A DNA stretch of 64,000 nt from JANNSX01 sp046348995 (GTDB lineage Bacteria; Pseudomonadota; Alphaproteobacteria; Rhizobiales; Hyphomicrobiaceae). The notes under the pieces were generated by a model. It worked only from the letters and a program-made list of their open reading frames with translations, was not told where the DNA came from and did not search any database. Of the stretch, positions 17,986 through 27,001 are shown piece after piece. Positions within the stretch are counted from its first letter, which is position 1. Each line of letters begins with the position of its first letter. The position numbers and the translations under genes were made by a program. The DNA is taken from NCBI GenBank assembly GCA_046348995.1, contig JAXMDB010000005.1:62001-126000 (forward strand). The letters are read 5' to 3'.

Positions 17986-19492
17986 CCGGGTCCTCCAGCT
18001 CCGACATCAGCGGTTGGATGCCTCCCTCGTAAGTTGGTGTTCCGGAGAAGATGCCGCGGAAAGCACGAAGCGGCGGACCGACGGCAAGCCCGCCCTTCCT
18101 CAACTGAAATTCCCGGATGGTGGTCTCATGGGCGCCGCTGCGCATCTTCACGACCGAGATGGCGCGCCGCAGCATGCCCTCCGCCTCGAAGTAGCGCAGC
18201 TGGATGACGTTGTCGCTCAGGTAGCTGACGTCGACGGGGGCTCGCGAAACGCCGACCAGGCCATGCTGGGCGAGGATGATGATGGTGATCACGCCGAGCT
18301 GGTTGAGGTAGCTCAGCAGCTCGTGCATCTGCAGGACGAGGAAGCGTTCGTCGGGCATGGCGTTGAGATAGCCGTTGAGGCTGTCGATCACCACCATGCG
18401 CGCGCCATCTTGCTCCACCGCGTCGCGAACGATGCTCGCGAACTCGCCGGGCGCCATCTCGGCGGGATCGATCTGCCGGAGCGTGATCAAGCCGGAATCG
18501 AAGTGTTTCTGCAACTCTATGCCGAGCGAATGCGCTCGTGCGAAGATCGTGCCCAAGCCTTCGTCGAAGGCGAAGATGGCTGTGCGCTCGCCGCGCTCCG
18601 CCATCGCGACCGCATAGCTCAGTGCGACCGTCGACTTGCCGACGCCGGCACCCCCGATGAGAAGCGTGCTGGTTCCCCGGTGCAGGCCGCCGCCCAGCAT
18701 GGCATCAAACCCGGCGTTGCCGCTCGAGGTCGGCTCGCCTAGGAAATCCTTGTGATGCTCGGCAGCGATCAGGCGGGGGAAGACGCGCAGGCCGCCACGC
18801 TCGATCGTGAAGTCGTGATAGCCGCCGCGAAAGGCGATGCCCCGCATCTTCGACACGCGCAGGCGCCGCCGCTCCGCGCCGTAGTCGAGCGCCAGTTGCT
18901 CGAGCAGCACGACGCCGTGCGAGATCGAATGCAGCTGGATCTCGTCGGAGGATTGCGACAGGTCGTCGAGCAGCAAAACGGTGCAGCTGCGGCCGGCGAA
19001 GAAATGCTTGAACGCCAGGATCTGGCGGCGATAGCGCAACGGACTCTGCGCCAGCAGCCGGAGCTCGGACAGGCTGTCGAAGACGATGCGCACCGGCTCG
19101 TGCTTCCGCACGTGATCAAGGATCAAGTTGGTCGTCTCGCTGAGCTCGGTCTCGACGGGATGAAAGACCGTCAGCTCCTGATCCGGTGCGAATGTGGCTT
19201 CAGCCGGCATGAGCTGATAGATGAGCACGTCGTCGAGCGACCAGCCGTGCCGCGCGGCGACGACGCGCAATTCGCGCTCGGTCTCGGACAGGGTAATGTA
19301 CAGACCCTTCTCGCCACGCTGCACGCCATCGAGCAGGAATTGGAGGCCGAGCGTGGTCTTGCCTGTCCCGGGCTTGCCCTCGAGGAGATAGAGGGAGTTC
19401 GGATCGAGACCACCGCCTAAGATGTCGTCGAGGCCGGTAATGCCCGTCGACAGCCTGGCTGGATCGTCGAGCGCTTCGAAAGCGTCCTGCAT
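17966..19492 (-). CDS. KaiC-like double-domain RecA-fold ATPase
   Basis: 508 residues from the preferred start MQDAFEALDDPARLSTGITG (an in-frame ATG 26 codons upstream exists). Two KaiC domains are visible. CI has Walker A GKPGTGKTT (about residues 39-47) and the LSETERELR segment. CII has Walker A GGAGVGKST (about 280-288) and the Walker B region RMVVIDSLNGYL. In cyanobacteria KaiC is the clock phosphoprotein; in other bacteria paralogues act in stress or redox signalling. No kaiA or kaiB lies here, and the histidine kinase follows directly, so it is best read as a KaiC-kinase signalling module. Confidence 0.9.
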   Translation of the reverse strand: MQDAFEALDDPARLSTGITGLDDILGGGLDPNSLYLLEGKPGTGKTTLGLQFLLDGVQRGEKGLYITLSETERELRVVAARHGWSLDDVLIYQLMPAEATFAPDQELTVFHPVETELSETTNLILDHVRKHEPVRIVFDSLSELRLLAQSPLRYRRQILAFKHFFAGRSCTVLLLDDLSQSSDEIQLHSISHGVVLLEQLALDYGAERRRLRVSKMRGIAFRGGYHDFTIERGGLRVFPRLIAAEHHKDFLGEPTSSGNAGFDAMLGGGLHRGTSTLLIGGAGVGKSTVALSYAVAMAERGERTAIFAFDEGLGTIFARAHSLGIELQKHFDSGLITLRQIDPAEMAPGEFASIVRDAVEQDGARMVVIDSLNGYLNAMPDERFLVLQMHELLSYLNQLGVITIIILAQHGLVGVSRAPVDVSYLSDNVIQLRYFEAEGMLRRAISVVKMRSGAHETTIREFQLRKGGLAVGPPLRAFRGIFSGTPTYEGGIQPLMSELEDPDAGSRE

Positions 19493-19839
19493 TTGTCGTC
19501 CCCCGGTCGTCTCGACCCTCCCGGTCGCAGCAGGCAAGGCGTTTGCGCCGCGGCTCTCGACCAGCGCCATTCAACGCGCGCCAGCACGGTCCGGTTCCGC
19601 AGAATAGGGAGGAGAGAAGACGACGCGGCCTGTAGCTTCGACCGCGCTCGGCCACGGCCGAGGAGCGCGGGACCAAAAGGGGGGCCGCCCAAGTCGCCGG
19701 CATCGAGAAAGGCAGGGCCCATAGGTGGCCGAAGCAACTTGTATGTGGAACAAAAAGCAAAAATAAGTGTCACCCGATTGAGGCCCGATACCGAATCCGA
19801 TCTAGCTCGGGCCCATTCGGCAACGCCTGGGGGATCAGC
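19493..19839. other. Divergent intergenic region between kaiC-like gene and dnaE
   Basis: About 350 bases containing the promoters of two divergent units. An A-rich patch near 19750-19770 stands out in GC-rich surroundings and may belong to the dnaE promoter. No clear -35/-10 pair, operator or small gene could be assigned. Confidence 0.4.
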
Positions 19840-22800
19840 GTGGCAGAGACGAAGAAAGCGCCGGCGTTCGTGCATCTGCGGGTGCATTCCGCCTACTCGC
19901 TGCTCGAAGGCGCGCTCACCATCGAGACGCTGGCCAAGCTCGCCAAGGCCGACGCGATGCCGGCGCTGGGCCTGACCGACACGGACAATCTGTTCGGCGC
20001 GCTCGAGTTCTCCGAGAAGCTCGCGGGCTATGGCATCCAGCCGATCATCGGCATGTCGATCGGAGTCGATTTCGCCGACCGGGTCATCGACGAGCGCGCG
20101 CCCGGCAAGCCCGAGCTGCAGACGAAGCGCCGCGAGCGGCTGGCGTTGCTGGCCAAGGACGAGGAGGGCTACGGCAATCTGATGGCGCTGACGAGCCGCG
20201 CCTGGCTCGAGAACGACGGCACGGCCGAGCCGCAAATCCCGGTCGAGCTGTTGGCTGCGCACACGACCGGCCTCATTGCCCTGACGGGCGGACCCGACGG
20301 CCCGATCGACCGTGCGATCGCCGAGGGGCAGGTGCCGCTCGCGACATCCCGGATGACCGCGCTCGCCAAGCTGTTCGGCGACCGGCTGTATGTCGAGCTG
20401 CAACGGCATGGGACCGCGGAAGCAAAGCCCATCGAGCTCGAGCTCGTGACGCTCGCCTATGCGAAAGGCTTGCCGCTGGTCGCCACCAACGAGCCCTACT
20501 TCGCGACAGCCGGTGATTTCGAGGCGCATGATGCGCTGATCTGTATCGCGGAAGGGCGCTATCTCTCCGAGGACAATCGCCGCCGGCTGACGCGCGAGCA
20601 CTATTTCAAGACGCAAGCCGAGATGGCGAAGCTGTTCGCCGATCTCCCCGAGGCGCTCGCCTCGACCATCGAGATCGCCAAGCGCTCGGCCTATCGCCCG
20701 CGTACCCGCAAGCCCATCCTTCCCCAGTTCGTCGCCGGCGCGGATGCCGGCGCCAATGCCGACGGCGAGCAGGATCGCCTGGAAGCCGAGGAAATGCGCC
20801 GGCAGGCCGAGGAGGGCCTCGCCGCCCGGCTCGCCGCGCACGGGGCCGCCCCCGGCGTCGATGTCGAGGCCTACAAGCAGCGTCTCGCCTACGAGATCGA
20901 CGTCATCATCCGGATGCGCTACCCGGGCTACTTCCTGATCGTCGCCGATTTCATCAAATGGGCGAAGGCGCACAACATTCCCGTGGGGCCAGGGCGCGGC
21001 TCGGGTGCGGGCTCGCTCGTCGCCTATGCACTCACCATCACCGACCTCGATCCGATGCGCTTCGGGCTGCTGTTCGAGCGGTTCTTGAACCCCGAGCGCG
21101 TGTCGATGCCCGACTTCGACATCGACTTCTGCCAAGATCGCCGCGACGAGGTGATCCGCTACGTGCAGGGCAAGTACGGCGCCGATCGCGTGGCGCAGAT
21201 CATCACCTTCGGAAAGCTGCAGGCCCGCGCCGTGCTGCGCGACGTCGGCCGCGTCTTGCACATGCCCTACGGCCAGGTCGACCGGCTGTGCAAGCTCGTG
21301 CCGAACAATCCGGCGAACCCTGTAACGTTGCCAGAGGCGATCGCGGGCGAGCCGAAGCTGCGCGAGGAGCGCGACGCCGATCCGCTCGTCGCCCAGCTCC
21401 TCGCCATGGCGCAGAAGCTCGAAGGCCTCTACCGGCATGCTTCGACCCACGCCGCCGGTGTCGTCATCGGCGACCGGCCGCTGGCCGAGCTCGTGCCTCT
21501 CTACCAGGATCCACGCTCGGCGCTGCCGGCCACCCAATTCAACATGAAGTGGGTCGAGCCCGCGGGTCTCGTGAAGTTCGACTTTCTCGGCTTGAAAACT
21601 CTCACCGTCATCGTCAGGGCGGTGGAGCTGCTGAAGCGCCGCGGCATCGATCTCGATATCTCGGCCTTGCCGCTGGATGATCGGCCCTCCTACGAGCTGT
21701 TGTCGCGCGGCGAGACGGTCGGCGTGTTCCAGCTCGAAAGCACGGGCATGCGCGACAGCTTGCGGCGGTTGAAGCCCGACCGCTTCGAGGACATCATCGC
21801 GATGGTGGCGCTCTATCGCCCGGGCCCCATGGACAACATCCCGACCTACATCGCCCGCAAGCACGGGCTCGAGAAGGTCGAGGACCTGCACCCGCTGCTG
21901 ACGCCGCTGCTGGCGGAGACCTACGGCGTCATCATCTACCAGGAGCAGGTGATGCAGATCGCGCAGGTGCTGTCGGGCTACTCGCTTGGCGAAGCCGACC
22001 TGCTGCGCCGCGCCATGGGCAAAAAGATCAAGGAGGAGATGGCGCAGCAGAAGACCCGCTTCGTCGAGGGCGCGGTCAAGAACGGCGTCGGTAAATCCCA
22101 AGCCGAGTTCATCTTCGAGCTGGTCGACAAGTTCGCCGGCTACGGCTTCAACAAGAGCCATGCGGCAGCCTATGCGCTCGTCGCCTATCAGACGGCCTAT
22201 CTGAAGGCGAACTTTCCGGTCGAGTTCACGGCGGCCTCCATGACCTTCGACATGGCCAACACCGACAAGCTCGGCGTCTTCGTGGAAGAGGCGCGTCGCC
22301 TCAAGATCAAGGTGCTGCAACCCTCGATCAATGCCTCGGGTGCCGACTTCGAGCCGGAGGACGGCGCCATCCGCTACGCCCTCGCGGCCTTGAAGAACGT
22401 CGGGCGCGGCCTCGTCGAGAGCTTGGTCGCCGAGCGCGGGCGCGGCGGGCCGTATCAAAGCCTCGAGAATTTCGCCGAGCGGCTCGATGCCGGTGGTCTC
22501 AACAAGCGCACGATGGAGACGCTCGCCCAGAGCGGCGCCTTCGACGCGCTGGAGCCCAACCGGGCGAAGGTCGCCGCCAACGCCGACACGGTGCTCGCCC
22601 ATGCGCAGCGTACGGCGGCCAACCGGGCGGCTGGCCAGAACGATCTTTTCGGTGGCGGCGGAGGCGGGGCCAAGGCCGGCCTGCAACTCAAGCCCGCCCG
22701 AATCTGGCCGCCGATGGAAACGCTGTCGAAGGAATTCGAGGCGATCGGGTTCTACCTGTCGGGCCATCCACTCGACGCCTATGAATCCGTGCTCGGCCGT

Positions 22801-23331
22801 CTCGGCGCCGAGCGCTATGCCGACTTCGAGGCGCGCATCGGGCCCGGCGCCGCCCGCACCGGCATCCTCGCTGGCATCGTCACCATGAAGCGCGAGCGGC
22901 GATCCAAATCCGGCAACCTCTTCGCCTTCGTCGGCGTCACGGACCAGACCGGCCAGTTCGAGGCCGTCGTGTTCTCCGACGTGCTCGCCGACGCCGGCGA
23001 GATCCTCGACCCCGGCCAGGCCGTGTTGCTGCATGTCGAGGCCGAGCGGGAGGGCGAGGCGCTCAAGATGCGCGTGCAACTGGCCCAGAGCCTGGATCGA
23101 GCTGCCGGCGGTGTTCAGAAAGGTCTGCGCCTGGTGCTGACGGGCGCGCCAGCCTGGCCCGAGTTGCGGCAATCGCTGAAAAAGGGGGCGGGCCAAATTC
23201 ACCTGACCTGCCGGCTTCCCGACACCGGCCGCGAGGTCGAGCTCAGGCTGAAGGGGCGCTACGACGTGTCGCCGGCGCTCGCGGGGTCTCTCCGGGCTAT
23301 CCCTGGGGTCATCGCCGTGCAGGAGCTGTAG
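19840..23331 (+). CDS. dnaE: DNA polymerase III alpha subunit
   Basis: The replicative polymerase, 1163 residues, full length for DnaE. It has an N-terminal PHP domain (HLRVHSAYSLLEGALT), the polymerase catalytic aspartates in PDFDIDF (about residues 424-430), and GPGRGSGAGSLVAYAL in the palm. Next come HASTHAAGVVI and GYGFNKSHAAAYA in the fingers and thumb, a helix-hairpin-helix region and a C-terminal OB fold (about 1000-1090). It starts with GTG at 19840 (GTGGCAGAGACG). The long antisense frame opposite it is a codon-bias shadow. Location just upstream of rpsB is common in Hyphomicrobiales. Confidence 0.98.
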   Translation: MAETKKAPAFVHLRVHSAYSLLEGALTIETLAKLAKADAMPALGLTDTDNLFGALEFSEKLAGYGIQPIIGMSIGVDFADRVIDERAPGKPELQTKRRERLALLAKDEEGYGNLMALTSRAWLENDGTAEPQIPVELLAAHTTGLIALTGGPDGPIDRAIAEGQVPLATSRMTALAKLFGDRLYVELQRHGTAEAKPIELELVTLAYAKGLPLVATNEPYFATAGDFEAHDALICIAEGRYLSEDNRRRLTREHYFKTQAEMAKLFADLPEALASTIEIAKRSAYRPRTRKPILPQFVAGADAGANADGEQDRLEAEEMRRQAEEGLAARLAAHGAAPGVDVEAYKQRLAYEIDVIIRMRYPGYFLIVADFIKWAKAHNIPVGPGRGSGAGSLVAYALTITDLDPMRFGLLFERFLNPERVSMPDFDIDFCQDRRDEVIRYVQGKYGADRVAQIITFGKLQARAVLRDVGRVLHMPYGQVDRLCKLVPNNPANPVTLPEAIAGEPKLREERDADPLVAQLLAMAQKLEGLYRHASTHAAGVVIGDRPLAELVPLYQDPRSALPATQFNMKWVEPAGLVKFDFLGLKTLTVIVRAVELLKRRGIDLDISALPLDDRPSYELLSRGETVGVFQLESTGMRDSLRRLKPDRFEDIIAMVALYRPGPMDNIPTYIARKHGLEKVEDLHPLLTPLLAETYGVIIYQEQVMQIAQVLSGYSLGEADLLRRAMGKKIKEEMAQQKTRFVEGAVKNGVGKSQAEFIFELVDKFAGYGFNKSHAAAYALVAYQTAYLKANFPVEFTAASMTFDMANTDKLGVFVEEARRLKIKVLQPSINASGADFEPEDGAIRYALAALKNVGRGLVESLVAERGRGGPYQSLENFAERLDAGGLNKRTMETLAQSGAFDALEPNRAKVAANADTVLAHAQRTAANRAAGQNDLFGGGGGGAKAGLQLKPARIWPPMETLSKEFEAIGFYLSGHPLDAYESVLGRLGAERYADFEARIGPGAARTGILAGIVTMKRERRSKSGNLFAFVGVTDQTGQFEAVVFSDVLADAGEILDPGQAVLLHVEAEREGEALKMRVQLAQSLDRAAGGVQKGLRLVLTGAPAWPELRQSLKKGAGQIHLTCRLPDTGREVELRLKGRYDVSPALAGSLRAIPGVIAVQEL

Positions 23332-23363
23332 GAGGAGGTGGCGCCTGCCGCCGAGGGGCGGGC

Positions 23364-23393
23364 TTGTCAAACGCCCCGTCTGTCATGTACAAA
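23364..23393 (+). promoter_or_regulatory. Candidate sigma-70 promoter upstream of rpsB
   Basis: TTGTCA and TACAAA separated by 18 bases, in the 186-base gap between dnaE and rpsB and about 125 bases upstream of the rpsB start. The -35 box matches 5 of 6 consensus positions and the -10 box 4 of 6. Location fits a ribosomal-protein operon promoter. Confidence 0.35.
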
Positions 23394-23517
23394 CCGCGCC
23401 ATCTCACACGCGGAGCAAGCGAGGTGGCCGTTAGCCCGGCTGTGTCGCACCGGTGGGGCCGGATCGTCCGGACCCTCTTTCGCTCCGCGGCGGCTCAACC
23501 GGAAACGGAGACTTTCC

Positions 23518-24519
23518 ATGGCGCTTCCCGCCTTCAATATGCGTCAGCTGCTTGAGGCTGGCGTTCACTTCGGCCACCAGACGCACCGCTGGAACCCCAA
23601 GATGCAGCCCTTCATCTTCGGGGCGCGCAACAATGTCCACATCATCGATCTGGCCCAGACGGTGCCGATGCTGCACCAGGCCCTGCTCGCCATCAGCGAC
23701 GTCGTCGCCAAGGGCGGCCGCGTGCTGTTCGTCGGCACGAAGCGCCAGGCCTCTGAGGCGATCGCGGATGCCGCCAAGCGCTCGGCCCAGTACTACATCA
23801 ATCATCGCTGGCTCGGCGGCACGCTCACCAACTGGAAGACGGTCTCGCAGTCGATCCGCCGTTTGAAGCAGATCGACGAGCAGCTTTCGTCGGGTGCACA
23901 GGGTCTGACGAAGAAAGAGCAGCTGCAGCTCGCGCGCGAGCGCGACAAGCTCGAGACGGCGCTCGGCGGCATCAAGGACATGGGCGGCCTGCCCGACATC
24001 CTGTTCGTGATCGACACGAACAAGGAGCAGATCGCTGTCGCCGAGGCGCGCAAGCTCAACATCCCCGTGATTGGCGTGCTCGATTCCAACAGCGATCCGG
24101 ACGGCATCAACTATCCCATTCCGGGCAACGACGACGCCGGCCGGGCGATCACGCTCTACTGCGATCTCGTCGCGCGCGCTGCCATCGACGGCATCGGTCG
24201 CGGTCAGGGTGACCAGGGCGTCGACATTGGCGCGGCCGAGAACCCGATCATCGACGAGCCGGCACTCGAGGCCGCGGCGTCGGGCGAGTTCAAGGGACTG
24301 TCGGCTCCGGTCGGCAATGTCGACGACCTGAAGCGCATCAACGGTATCGCGCCCAAGCTCGAGCAGCGCCTCAACGATCTCGGCGTCTTCCATTTCTGGC
24401 AGGTTGCCAAGCTGTCCAAGGAGGAAGCCGCCTCGATCGAGAAGTCGCTCTCGATCACCGGCCGCATCGAGCGCGACGGTTGGATCGCGCAGGCGCGCAA
24501 GCTGCAGGACTCCGACTGA
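23518..24519 (+). CDS. rpsB: 30S ribosomal protein S2 with C-terminal extension
   Basis: 333 residues. The start at 23518 (MALPAFNMRQLLEAGVHFGH) follows a GGAAACGGAG ribosome-binding site; upstream in-frame ATGs are not used by the family. The S2 core (HRWNPKMQPFIFGARN, FVGTKRQASEAI, NHRWLGGTLTN) is complete by about residue 245. The last 70 residues or so form an extra helix-hairpin-helix-like domain (LKRINGIAPKLEQRLNDLGV, QVAKLSKEEAASIEKSL) absent from E. coli S2 but known in several alphaproteobacterial S2 proteins. Followed by tsf. Confidence 0.97.
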   Translation: MALPAFNMRQLLEAGVHFGHQTHRWNPKMQPFIFGARNNVHIIDLAQTVPMLHQALLAISDVVAKGGRVLFVGTKRQASEAIADAAKRSAQYYINHRWLGGTLTNWKTVSQSIRRLKQIDEQLSSGAQGLTKKEQLQLARERDKLETALGGIKDMGGLPDILFVIDTNKEQIAVAEARKLNIPVIGVLDSNSDPDGINYPIPGNDDAGRAITLYCDLVARAAIDGIGRGQGDQGVDIGAAENPIIDEPALEAAASGEFKGLSAPVGNVDDLKRINGIAPKLEQRLNDLGVFHFWQVAKLSKEEAASIEKSLSITGRIERDGWIAQARKLQDSD

Positions 24520-24579
24520 GATCGGGCGTTCCGCGCCCTGGAGCGAGGGCCTTGCGCGCTCGCGTCCATGATCGATAGA

Positions 24580-24610
24580 GGGCCGGCCGATAGCGTGCCG
24601 GCCCGCTTTT
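24580..24610 (+). terminator. Intrinsic terminator/attenuator between rpsB and tsf
   Basis: A perfect 8-bp GC stem (GGGCCGGC / GCCGGCCC) with a 9-base loop, followed by GCTTTT. It lies within the 170-base rpsB-tsf gap. A partial terminator at this place would lower tsf expression relative to rpsB. Confidence 0.7.
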
Positions 24611-24689
24611 GAGCGGCGGCCATTCCGCCGCCCGGCCGCGCGCTTGGCGAGGCGGCCGCCACGTTCGAAGACACACGAAGGAGACGGCA

Positions 24690-25619
24690 ATGTCAGCGAT
24701 CAGCGCAACCATGGTGAAGGAGCTGCGCGACAAGACCGGCGCAGGCATGATGGACTGCAAGAACGCCCTCACTGAGATGAAGGGCGACATGGAGCAGGCC
24801 GTCGATTGGCTGCGCAAGAAGGGTCTCGCCAAGGCTGCCAACAAATCCGGCCGGATCGCCGCCGATGGCCTGATCGGGCTCGCGGGCTCTGGCAAGTCGG
24901 CGGCCCTCGTCGAGGTCAACGCCGAGACCGATTTCGTCGCTCGCAACGACCAGTTCCGCGACATGGTGACGACGGTCGCCTCGCTCGCGCTCAAGGCCGG
25001 TGGTGACGCCGAGAAGACCAAGTCCATGCCCTGGCCGGGCGGCACCGGCACGGTCGCCGACCATGTCGCCGAGCTCATCGCCAAGATCGGCGAGAATATG
25101 ACGTTCCGCCGCGCCAAGGCTGTCAACGTCGGCAATGGCGTCGTCTCGACCTATATGCACAACGCGGCTGCACCGGGCTTGGGCAAGATCGGCGTGCTGG
25201 TCGCGCTCGAGAGCTCAGGCAACGCCGAGGCGCTCGACCAGTTCGGCAAGCAGCTCGCCATGCACATCGCGGCGGCCAATCCGCTCGCCGTCAACGTCAA
25301 AGACATCCCCGCCGATGCCATCGAGCGCGAGCGGTCGGTCTACACGGAGCAGGCGCAAGCGTCCGGCAAGCCTGCCGACATCGTCGCCAAGATGGTCGAG
25401 GGCCGCTTGAAGAAAGAGTTCTTCCAGCAGGTGGCGCTGATGGAGCAGGTGTTCGTCGTCGACGGCAAGGAGACGGTCGGCAATGCTATCAAGGCGGCCG
25501 AGAAGACCGTCGGTGGCCCGATCGTCGTCAAGGAGTTCGTCCGCATGGCGCTCGGCGAGGGCATCGCCAAAGCGCAGACGGACTTCGCGGCCGAGGTCGC
25601 CGCGATGACGAAGAAATAG
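24690..25619 (+). CDS. tsf: Elongation factor Ts
   Basis: 309 residues. It is the guanine-nucleotide exchange factor for EF-Tu. The start at 24690 (MSAISATMVKELRDKTGAGM) has a GAAGGAG site a few bases upstream. An N-terminal UBA-like domain (MMDCKNALTEMKGDMEQAVDW) is followed by the core with the EF-Tu contact motif TDFVARN and a C-terminal coiled-coil region. Length is normal for alphaproteobacteria. It lies 170 bases after rpsB and 37 before pyrH. Confidence 0.97.
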   Translation: MSAISATMVKELRDKTGAGMMDCKNALTEMKGDMEQAVDWLRKKGLAKAANKSGRIAADGLIGLAGSGKSAALVEVNAETDFVARNDQFRDMVTTVASLALKAGGDAEKTKSMPWPGGTGTVADHVAELIAKIGENMTFRRAKAVNVGNGVVSTYMHNAAAPGLGKIGVLVALESSGNAEALDQFGKQLAMHIAAANPLAVNVKDIPADAIERERSVYTEQAQASGKPADIVAKMVEGRLKKEFFQQVALMEQVFVVDGKETVGNAIKAAEKTVGGPIVVKEFVRMALGEGIAKAQTDFAAEVAAMTKK

Positions 25620-25656
25620 GTAGGCCGGTCGGGCCTCGCCACAAGGAGAGCGGTCG

Positions 25657-26376
25657 ATGGCAGGAGCAGCGCCCAAGTTCAAGCGTCTCTTGTTGAAGCT
25701 CTCCGGCGAGGCCCTGATGGGCGCCGGCAGCCATGGCATCGACATCGCTACGGCGACGCGGTTCGCGCGCGAGATCGCCGCAGCGAGGGCGCTGGGCACC
25801 GAGATTTGCCTCGTCGTCGGCGGTGGCAATATCTTCCGTGGCATGGCAGGCGTGGCCAACGGCCTGCCGCGCGGTACCGCCGACTACATGGGAATGCTCG
25901 CGACGGTCATGAACAGCCTGGCGCTGCGTGGCGTGCTCGAGGCCCAAGGCGTGCCGGCGCGCGTGATGTCGGCCATTCCCATGCCAACGGTCTGCGAAAG
26001 CTTCTCCGCCGACAAGGCCCGCCACCACCTGGCCAAGGGCCGTGTCGTGATTTTCGGTGGCGGCACCGGCAATCCGTTCTTTACGACCGATACCACGGCG
26101 GCCCTTCGCGCCGCCGAGATGGGCTGCGACGGCATCGCCAAGGCGACCCAGGTGGATGGCATCTACTCGGCCGATCCCAAAATCGACCCCAACGCCCAGC
26201 GTTTCGACGCCCTCACCTACGCCGAGGTGCTCCAGCGTGACCTTAAGGTCATGGACGGCGCGGCGATCGCCCTTGCCCGCGACAACGGGATTCCGATAAT
26301 TGTCTTCTCGATCCGCGAGGACGGCAACCTCGTGAAGCTCTTGAAGGGCGAGGCGCGCGCGACCATCGTGCGCTAG
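25657..26376 (+). CDS. pyrH: Uridylate kinase (UMP kinase)
   Basis: 239 residues of the bacterial amino-acid-kinase-fold UMP kinase family; converts UMP to UDP with ATP. Motifs: KRLLLKLSGEALMG at the N-terminus, VVGGGNIFRG (glycine loop), GGGTGNPFFTTDTTAALRAA (UMP binding) and ATQVDGIYSADPK. Start at 25657 is preceded by AAGGAGAG. Order tsf-pyrH-frr is conserved. Confidence 0.97.
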   Translation: MAGAAPKFKRLLLKLSGEALMGAGSHGIDIATATRFAREIAAARALGTEICLVVGGGNIFRGMAGVANGLPRGTADYMGMLATVMNSLALRGVLEAQGVPARVMSAIPMPTVCESFSADKARHHLAKGRVVIFGGGTGNPFFTTDTTAALRAAEMGCDGIAKATQVDGIYSADPKIDPNAQRFDALTYAEVLQRDLKVMDGAAIALARDNGIPIIVFSIREDGNLVKLLKGEARATIVR

Positions 26377-26437
26377 CCGCAGCGGGGACGAGCGGCCCTC
26401 CAGGCAGCGTGCCGGAGCGCCCTAGGAGGACGAGCCG

Positions 26438-27001
26438 ATGACCGCCCAGACTTTCGACGCCAAGGATATCGAGCGACGCATGCAGGGTGCGATCGCAGCC
26501 CTGAAACACGACCTCAACGGTTTACGCACGGGTCGCGCCAATCCGAACTTGCTCGATCCGCTGACGGTCGACGCCTACGGACAGAAGATGCCGATCTCGC
26601 AGCTCGGCACGGTGACGGTGCCCGAGCCGCGCATGATCTCTCTGCAGGTCTGGGACCGCAGCATGCTGCAAGCCGTCGAGCGGGCGATCCGGGATTCGAG
26701 CCTCGGCATCAACCCGGTCGTCGATGGGCAGATCATCCGGCTCAGGATGCCCGAGCTCACCGAGGACCGCCGCAAGGACCTCGTCAAGATCGCGCACAAA
26801 TACGCCGAGCAGGCGCGCATCGCGGTTCGCAACGTGCGCCGTGACGGCATGGAGCTTTTGAAGAAGCTCGAGAAGGACCACAAGATCGGCGAGGACGAGC
26901 ACCGTAAGCATTCGACGAAGGTGCAGGAGCTCACCGACAAGACGATCAAGGATATCGACGGCACGCTCGTCGCCAAAGAGGCCGAGATCATGCAGGTTTA
27001 A
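26438..27001 (+). CDS. frr: Ribosome recycling factor
   Basis: 187 residues, full length. With EF-G it splits post-termination ribosomes. It shows the conserved GLRTGRANPNLLDPL segment, the hinge and domain II (YGQKMPISQLGTVTVPEPRM) and the C-terminal helix (HRKHSTKVQELTDKTIKDID). An AGGAGG site precedes the start. The stop codon TAA shares one base with the uppS start (TAATG), showing tight coupling. Confidence 0.97.
   Translation: MTAQTFDAKDIERRMQGAIAALKHDLNGLRTGRANPNLLDPLTVDAYGQKMPISQLGTVTVPEPRMISLQVWDRSMLQAVERAIRDSSLGINPVVDGQIIRLRMPELTEDRRKDLVKIAHKYAEQARIAVRNVRRDGMELLKKLEKDHKIGEDEHRKHSTKVQELTDKTIKDIDGTLVAKEAEIMQV

Noticed and set aside
19417..23370. A 1317-codon open frame on the reverse strand opposite dnaE
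   Set aside because: It mirrors dnaE codons in GC-rich DNA, has no recognisable domain or ribosome-binding site, and dnaE is certain on the forward strand.
23354..23376. GGGGCG...CGCCCC hairpin as a dnaE terminator
   Set aside because: Stem of only 6 bp with an 11-base loop and no T-run; it also overlaps the candidate rpsB promoter.
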